Source: Paludibacter sp. UBA6032 (GTDB taxonomy: Bacteria; Bacteroidota; Bacteroidia; Bacteroidales; Paludibacteraceae). Taken from it: a DNA stretch of 64,000 nucleotides. Where the stretch lies: contig DIZI01000009.1 in the NCBI GenBank assembly GCA_002427885.1, positions 62,001-126,000 on the forward strand, given 5' to 3'. The position numbers and the translations under genes are program-made. Shown in pieces: positions 60,393-64,000 of this stretch (the first letter of the stretch is position 1; every line of letters starts with the position of its first letter). A model generated the notes under the pieces. The model had not been told where the DNA came from. It was given only the letters and a program-made list of their open reading frames with translations, and made no database searches.

Positions 60393-60515
60393 AATGTTTC
60401 TATGCTGATCAGGTGTGAAACATGTAACTTTCAAATGAAATTATGTAACACATAAGGAATTAAATAACCCGACCTTTGTTTCGTGAAAATAAATTCACAA
60501 ATAAAAGTCAATCAT

Positions 60516-60947
60516 ATGAAAATATTAAAGTTTAGTTTAATAACAGCATGTATGATGTTGTTATTAATTCCCACACAATTGAAAGCTGAAAACAATACAA
60601 ATACAGCAGCAGTTACAACAGTTACGAATGTTGAAGCAAAATCCGTTGCAGTATCGGAATCAAATGCCGTAACAGCATCAGAAGCCACTGAAATGGAAGC
60701 ATCAAACGCTCAATTGGCCCGACTGGAAGAAATTAAAGCCATGGATTTATCAAGCCTGAGTAAATCGGAAAGAAAAGCGTTACGTGATGAAGTAAAATCG
60801 ATAGACAAAGATCAACAACGTTGGAACAGAAGACATGACAGGGATGATCGCGGTGAATATGGTCCCCGTGAACGCAATAATGGTCATATTTATTTCATAG
60901 GCGGAGGAGGTTTACTTCTTATATTGCTATTAATTCTGTTACTCTAA
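60516..60947 (+). CDS. Small exported protein with C-terminal transmembrane anchor
   Basis: From ATG 60516 this is 143 residues (an in-frame GTG lies at 60483). Signal peptide ILKFSLITACMMLLLIPTQLKA; then a low-complexity Ala/Thr/Val/Glu region; a charged helical middle (LARLEEIKAMDLSSLSKSERKALRDEVKSIDKDQQRWNRRHDRDDRG), and a C-terminal Gly-rich then Leu-rich segment IYFIGGGGLLLILLLILLL ending at the stop. This layout (signal peptide, coiled region with arginines, C-terminal single hydrophobic segment) recurs in small Bacteroidota proteins with unknown role. It follows the TolC gene by 120 bp on the same strand but has its own weak -7-like site (CGACCTTTG). Confidence 0.7.
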   Translation: MKILKFSLITACMMLLLIPTQLKAENNTNTAAVTTVTNVEAKSVAVSESNAVTASEATEMEASNAQLARLEEIKAMDLSSLSKSERKALRDEVKSIDKDQQRWNRRHDRDDRGEYGPRERNNGHIYFIGGGGLLLILLLILLL

Positions 60948-60995
60948 AAATTAATTTCAGAAAACAAGAGTAATTTGGAAATTTAATTTCTAAAA

Positions 60996-61030
60996 AAAAG
61001 CCCATCAAATAAATTTGATGGGCTTTTTAG
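60996..61030. terminator. Bidirectional rho-independent terminator
   Basis: A perfect 15-bp inverted repeat AAAAGCCCATCAAAT / ATTTGATGGGCTTTT (60996-61010 and 61013-61027) lies between convergent genes and has A/T runs on both sides, so it can end both the small protein gene and the decarboxylase operon. Confidence 0.93.
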
Positions 61031-61058
61031 CAATCACGATTTTAAAAAGCAAACGAAA

Positions 61059-62399
61059 TTATTTCAACATGGTCAACATTAAACCTGCAGCAACAGCTGA
61101 GCCTATAACTCCGGCAACATTTGGACCCATGGCATGCATTAACAGGAAGTTACCCGGATCAGTTTCCTGGCCAACAACCTGCGAAACACGTGCTGCCATT
61201 GGTACAGCCGAAACACCGGCAGAACCAATCAACGGATTGATTTTATCTTTGGTAAATAAATTCATGAATTTAGCTAATAATACACCTCCGGCAGTTCCAA
61301 AAGAGAATGCAAGGACGCCAATAACCATAATTTCTATCGTTTGAAGATTCATGAAAGTTGCAGAAGTAGCCGTAGCACCAACTGTAATTCCCAGAAAAAT
61401 AGTAACTATATTCATTAACTCGTTTTGTACTGTTTTACTCAAACGTTCTACAACACCACTTTCACGCATCAGATTACCCAGCAACAAACTTCCAATCAGA
61501 GGAGCTGCAGGTGGTAAAAGCAAAGATATAAAGGCTGTTCCGAAAATAGGGAAAATTATTTTTTCCTTTTTAGAAACGATACGTAATTGTTTCATTCGTA
61601 TACCACGTTCCTTTTTGGTAGTTAACAATCTCATAATAGGAGGTTGAATCACAGGAACCAAAGCCATATATGAATAAGCTGCAACTGCAATCGGCCCTAA
61701 TAAATGTGGAGCCAGTTTTGTAGTTAGAAATATAGCCGTTGGACCATCGGCACCACCGATAATTCCGATAGAACCTGCTTCCTGTGGTGTAAATCCAAGA
61801 CCTACAGCAGCCAAATAGGTTACAAAAATACCCAATTGAGCAGCAGCACCCAGAAGTATACTTTTTGGATTGGCCAACATTGGACCAAAATCGGTCATAG
61901 CACCCACACCCACAAAGATAAGACAAGGATAAATGCCCAGTTTTACACCTAAGTACAAATAATCAAGCAATCCGCCTTTTTGTACAAACGTGTCCCAATG
62001 AACCTGTCCTCCTGCGAATAATTCAGCATTGAAAAGCCCGGCACCCGGAAGATTCGTCAACAACATACCAAAAGCTATCGGTAATAATAACAAGGGTTCA
62101 AAACCTTTTACAATAGCTAAATATAACAATAAACATGATATAAAAATCATGAAAACGGTTTGCCAGTTAAGAGCGGCAAATCCGGTGCTGTCAACAAAGT
62201 TAAAGAAGCTGTCTTTTATATAGGCCAGCCCCGAAGTAGGTTTATCTACCCTTTGTACTTCGGTTGGCGAAACTTGAGACGTAGTTGTTATAACTTTAGC
62301 CGACGAATCGGAATTAACAACAGTTTGAGCAGAAACATTGGTCAGGATACCTGCAAATAATAGAGTAATTAGTAAGAAAATATATTTTTTTGTTCTCAT
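61059..62399 (-). CDS. Sodium-pumping decarboxylase beta subunit (OadB/MmdB-like)
   Basis: 446 residues, with about ten membrane helices after a signal-like N-terminal extension (KYIFLLITLLFAGILTNVSA and a ~50-residue linker), which is longer than the classical enteric subunit. The conserved core is read as KGFEPLLLLPIAFGMLLTNLP, GVGAMTDFGPMLANPKSILLGAAAQLGIF, GIIGGADGPTAIF (sodium-site Asp), NELMNIVTIFLGITVGATATS and GSAGVSAVPMAARVSQVVGQ. It couples decarboxylation of the biotin-bound carboxyl group to sodium export. It is the last gene of a minus-strand operon with the biotin carrier, gamma and carboxyltransferase subunits; the gap to the carrier is 24 bp. Confidence 0.95.
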   Translation of the reverse strand: MRTKKYIFLLITLLFAGILTNVSAQTVVNSDSSAKVITTTSQVSPTEVQRVDKPTSGLAYIKDSFFNFVDSTGFAALNWQTVFMIFISCLLLYLAIVKGFEPLLLLPIAFGMLLTNLPGAGLFNAELFAGGQVHWDTFVQKGGLLDYLYLGVKLGIYPCLIFVGVGAMTDFGPMLANPKSILLGAAAQLGIFVTYLAAVGLGFTPQEAGSIGIIGGADGPTAIFLTTKLAPHLLGPIAVAAYSYMALVPVIQPPIMRLLTTKKERGIRMKQLRIVSKKEKIIFPIFGTAFISLLLPPAAPLIGSLLLGNLMRESGVVERLSKTVQNELMNIVTIFLGITVGATATSATFMNLQTIEIMVIGVLAFSFGTAGGVLLAKFMNLFTKDKINPLIGSAGVSAVPMAARVSQVVGQETDPGNFLLMHAMGPNVAGVIGSAVAAGLMLTMLK

Positions 62400-62423
62400 T
62401 GATTTATTTTATTTACAGATATT

Positions 62424-63134
62424 TTATTCCATGTCAACCAGAGCATCCTCCTGCATCACCGTTTGACCGGCTACTACATGAATAGCTTTAATAACTCCAC
62501 TTTTTTCGGACAAAATGTTATTTTCCATTTTCATCGATTCCAATGTCAATAAAGTATCGCCACGTTTTATAGTTTGACCTACAGTAATATAAACTTTGAT
62601 TACACTACCGGGTAAAGGCGATTTAACAGTTATTGTTGCAGCTGTTTTTGGAGCAGGAGCAGAAACAGGAGCAGTGGTTGTGGTAGAAGTCTGAGCAGGA
62701 GCCTGTACAGTTGTAGCTGTGCCTTCGAAGTCAATTAAAATATCATCTTGCAAAACACTTTGACCGGGTTGAACATATACAGTTTTAATGACTGTATCCT
62801 CTTCTGCCAATATATTGTTTTCCATTTTCATTGATTCCATGGTTAGCAGTACATCCCCACGTTTTACAGTATCACCGGGCTGAACAAGTACTTTTACAAT
62901 CACACCGGGAAGGGGTGACTTTATAGAACTTGCTGAAACAAGTCTTGTTGGTGTTGTGACAGGGTTTACTTTACCGGCCGGTTTTCGATTTATTGATAAT
63001 ACCGACTTTTCCTGTCTTTCAATTTCAACCGTAAAAGGAGTACCATTTACTTCTATCTCAGCAATATTTTTATCTATTTCATTGACCGAAACTTCATATT
63101 CGCTTCCGTCTATTTTAAATTTGAATTTCTTCAT
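62424..63134 (-). CDS. Biotin carrier with two biotinyl domains (decarboxylase subunit)
   Basis: 236 residues. After an N-terminal ~65-residue strand-rich part (KKFKFKIDGSEYEVSVNEI) there are two complete biotinyl domains, each with the modification motif ESMKMEN: K103 in the first, K202 in the second. They are joined by an Ala/Thr/Pro-rich swinging linker (QAPAQTSTTTTAPVSAPAPK). Carriers of this decarboxylase class usually have one biotinyl domain, so this is a doubled version. Both sets of flanking residues are intact, so both could be biotinylated. It lies between the OadG-like gene (5-bp gap) and the OadB-like gene. Confidence 0.93.
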   Translation of the reverse strand: MKKFKFKIDGSEYEVSVNEIDKNIAEIEVNGTPFTVEIERQEKSVLSINRKPAGKVNPVTTPTRLVSASSIKSPLPGVIVKVLVQPGDTVKRGDVLLTMESMKMENNILAEEDTVIKTVYVQPGQSVLQDDILIDFEGTATTVQAPAQTSTTTTAPVSAPAPKTAATITVKSPLPGSVIKVYITVGQTIKRGDTLLTLESMKMENNILSEKSGVIKAIHVVAGQTVMQEDALVDME

Positions 63135-63139
63135 ACTAA

Positions 63140-63505
63140 TTATTTAACAAGATTATTTAAACCGTAAATTTTCGAACTCCAGGGAGAATAACGCCTCTCA
63201 ACTGTTTTAATAGTTATAATCGCACTTTCTACGTCGTGTACGTCCGTATAATATAAATGTAAAGCCAATGCTATTGCAGCACTGTCATTTGCAGATAAAT
63301 GATCTTCAATGTATTCTTTTTCAGAATTTTTTGTAGTACCTGATTGATTGACTAACTTTGGTTTGTGAACCCGAACTTTGGGTGCTACAAGTCTGCTGAA
63401 AAGGTTTAATACGATAACAATCATTACAAGCAGGACAAACACCATAGTGAATGAGAATCCAACTACATCGAGGGCATTGCCCCAATCTATTGCTAATATT
63501 TTCAT
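63140..63505 (-). CDS. OadG-family small membrane subunit
   Basis: 121 residues with one N-terminal transmembrane helix (GFSFTMVFVLLVMIVIVLNLF) and a soluble C-terminal part, as in OadG/MmdD-type decarboxylase subunits, which assemble the complex at the membrane. It is 10 bp after the carboxyltransferase gene end at 63516 and 5 bp before the biotin carrier gene. The C-terminal helical HLSANDSAAIALALHLYYTDVHDVESAIITIKTVERRYSPWS region is also typical of the Bacteroidota version. Confidence 0.88.
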   Translation of the reverse strand: MKILAIDWGNALDVVGFSFTMVFVLLVMIVIVLNLFSRLVAPKVRVHKPKLVNQSGTTKNSEKEYIEDHLSANDSAAIALALHLYYTDVHDVESAIITIKTVERRYSPWSSKIYGLNNLVK

Positions 63506-63515
63506 ATCCGTACGA

Positions 63516-64000
63516 TTATAAAGGTATATTGGAATGTTTTTTCAACGGATTTACCACCTTTTTAGTTTGCAGTGCCTGAAAAGCCCTGATGACGCGAAAA
63601 CGGGTATTACGTGGTTCAATAATATCGTCGATATAACCATATGAAGCAGCCTGGTAAGGATTGGCAAACTTTTCTTTGTATTCATCCACTTTCTCAGTAA
63701 TGTAAGCACTTTTAGTGCTCTCATCGGTCATTTTCGATAAAGCACGACCTTCGAGGACTTCGATGGCACCTGCAGCGCCCATAACAGCAATTTCAGCCGT
63801 AGGCCAGGCATAATTAAAGTCTCCCCGAAGTTGCTTGGAACTCATTACATCATGGGCTCCACCATACGATTTACGAAGGGTAACGGTTACTTTAGGTACG
63901 GTAGCTTCACCAAAAGCAAACATCAGTTTGGCACCATGAATGATAATACCACCGTATTCCTGAGCAGAACCGGGTAAAAATCCGGGAACATCCACCAAAG
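63516..64000 (-). CDS. Carboxyltransferase of the biotin decarboxylase (MmdA/PccB-like, partial C-terminal end)
   Basis: Only the C-terminal ~161 residues lie in the window; the gene enters from the right edge. The sequence VDVPGFLPGSAQEYGGIIIHGAKLMFAFGEATVPKVTVTLRKSYGGAHDVMSSKQLRGDFNYAWPTAEIAVMGA is the acyl-CoA carboxyltransferase beta-domain with its CoA-binding loop (GIIIHGAKLM) and oxyanion-hole region. It transfers carboxyl from methylmalonyl-CoA (or a related acyl-CoA) to biotin. With the downstream OadG-, biotin- and OadB-type genes it makes a sodium-translocating methylmalonyl-CoA decarboxylase; oxaloacetate decarboxylase is excluded because its alpha subunit is a different fold. Confidence 0.93.
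   Translation of the reverse strand, partial: LVDVPGFLPGSAQEYGGIIIHGAKLMFAFGEATVPKVTVTLRKSYGGAHDVMSSKQLRGDFNYAWPTAEIAVMGAAGAIEVLEGRALSKMTDESTKSAYITEKVDEYKEKFANPYQAASYGYIDDIIEPRNTRFRVIRAFQALQTKKVVNPLKKHSNIPL

Overview
This AT-rich window reads as chromosome of an anaerobic member of the Bacteroidota (Bacteroidales-like, perhaps close to Paludibacter). The grounds are three secreted carbohydrate-active enzymes with C-terminal tails of the type IX secretion (T9SS) kind, promoters with the Bacteroidota -7 box TAnnTTTG, weak Shine-Dalgarno sequences, and a sodium-pumping biotin-dependent decarboxylase operon. Both edges cut genes: a response regulator on the left and a carboxyltransferase on the right. 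No rRNA, tRNA or CRISPR array was seen.

Layout. 1-3.2 kb (minus): a two-component operon of a soluble histidine kinase with 23 tandem coiled-coil repeats and two receivers. 3.5-4.6 kb: a DUF362 ferredoxin-fused protein. 4.9-11.5 kb: two plus-strand T9SS glycoside hydrolases (GH5 with two CBM6-like domains; a clan-A-like enzyme with ricin, FN3 and LamG-like domains) around a small lipoprotein gene. 11.6-15.1 kb: a conserved orphan family and a YgiQ radical SAM protein. 15.2-29.7 kb (minus): a long redox and electrophile-handling region (aldo/keto reductase, acyltransferase, quinone reductase, YyaL/DUF255, outer-membrane protein, Rossmann protein, Fe-alcohol dehydrogenase, medium-chain reductase, MarR, DoxX, methyltransferase, thioredoxin-like protein, Ada, MBL hydrolase, two membrane methyltransferase or reductase-like proteins). 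30-34 kb: a PIF1-HRDC helicase and a CNNM/CorC-like protein.

34-46 kb is accessory DNA. It holds single-gene units with related spacers (carbon-nitrogen hydrolase, lipoprotein, two uracil-DNA-glycosylase-like proteins, a small orphan), a DUF433/PIN-like toxin-antitoxin pair, and a type I restriction-modification locus whose methylase and specificity subunit are one polypeptide. A REP-associated tyrosine transposase with inverted flanking hairpins sits between hsdMS and hsdR. An FN3 protein follows.

46-55 kb: a segment of about 8 kb lies between two inverted copies of a ~200-300-bp repeat rich in the palindrome TCCCGATAGCTATCGGGA. It contains a ~335-bp direct duplication separated by ten 21-bp tandem units, a GH30 T9SS enzyme, an uncharacterised helicase/GNAT/orphan operon, and a MarR gene. 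54.9-60.4 kb is a complete RND efflux operon (adaptor, pump, TolC). 60.5 kb encodes a small tail-anchored protein. 61-64 kb (minus) is the methylmalonyl-CoA decarboxylase/oxaloacetate decarboxylase-type sodium pump (carboxyltransferase, OadG-like, doubled biotin carrier, OadB-like). The best leads for something undescribed are the helicase/GNAT/orphan operon, the paired glycosylase-like genes beside the restriction and toxin-antitoxin genes, the repeat system at 46-48 kb, and the doubled biotin carrier.
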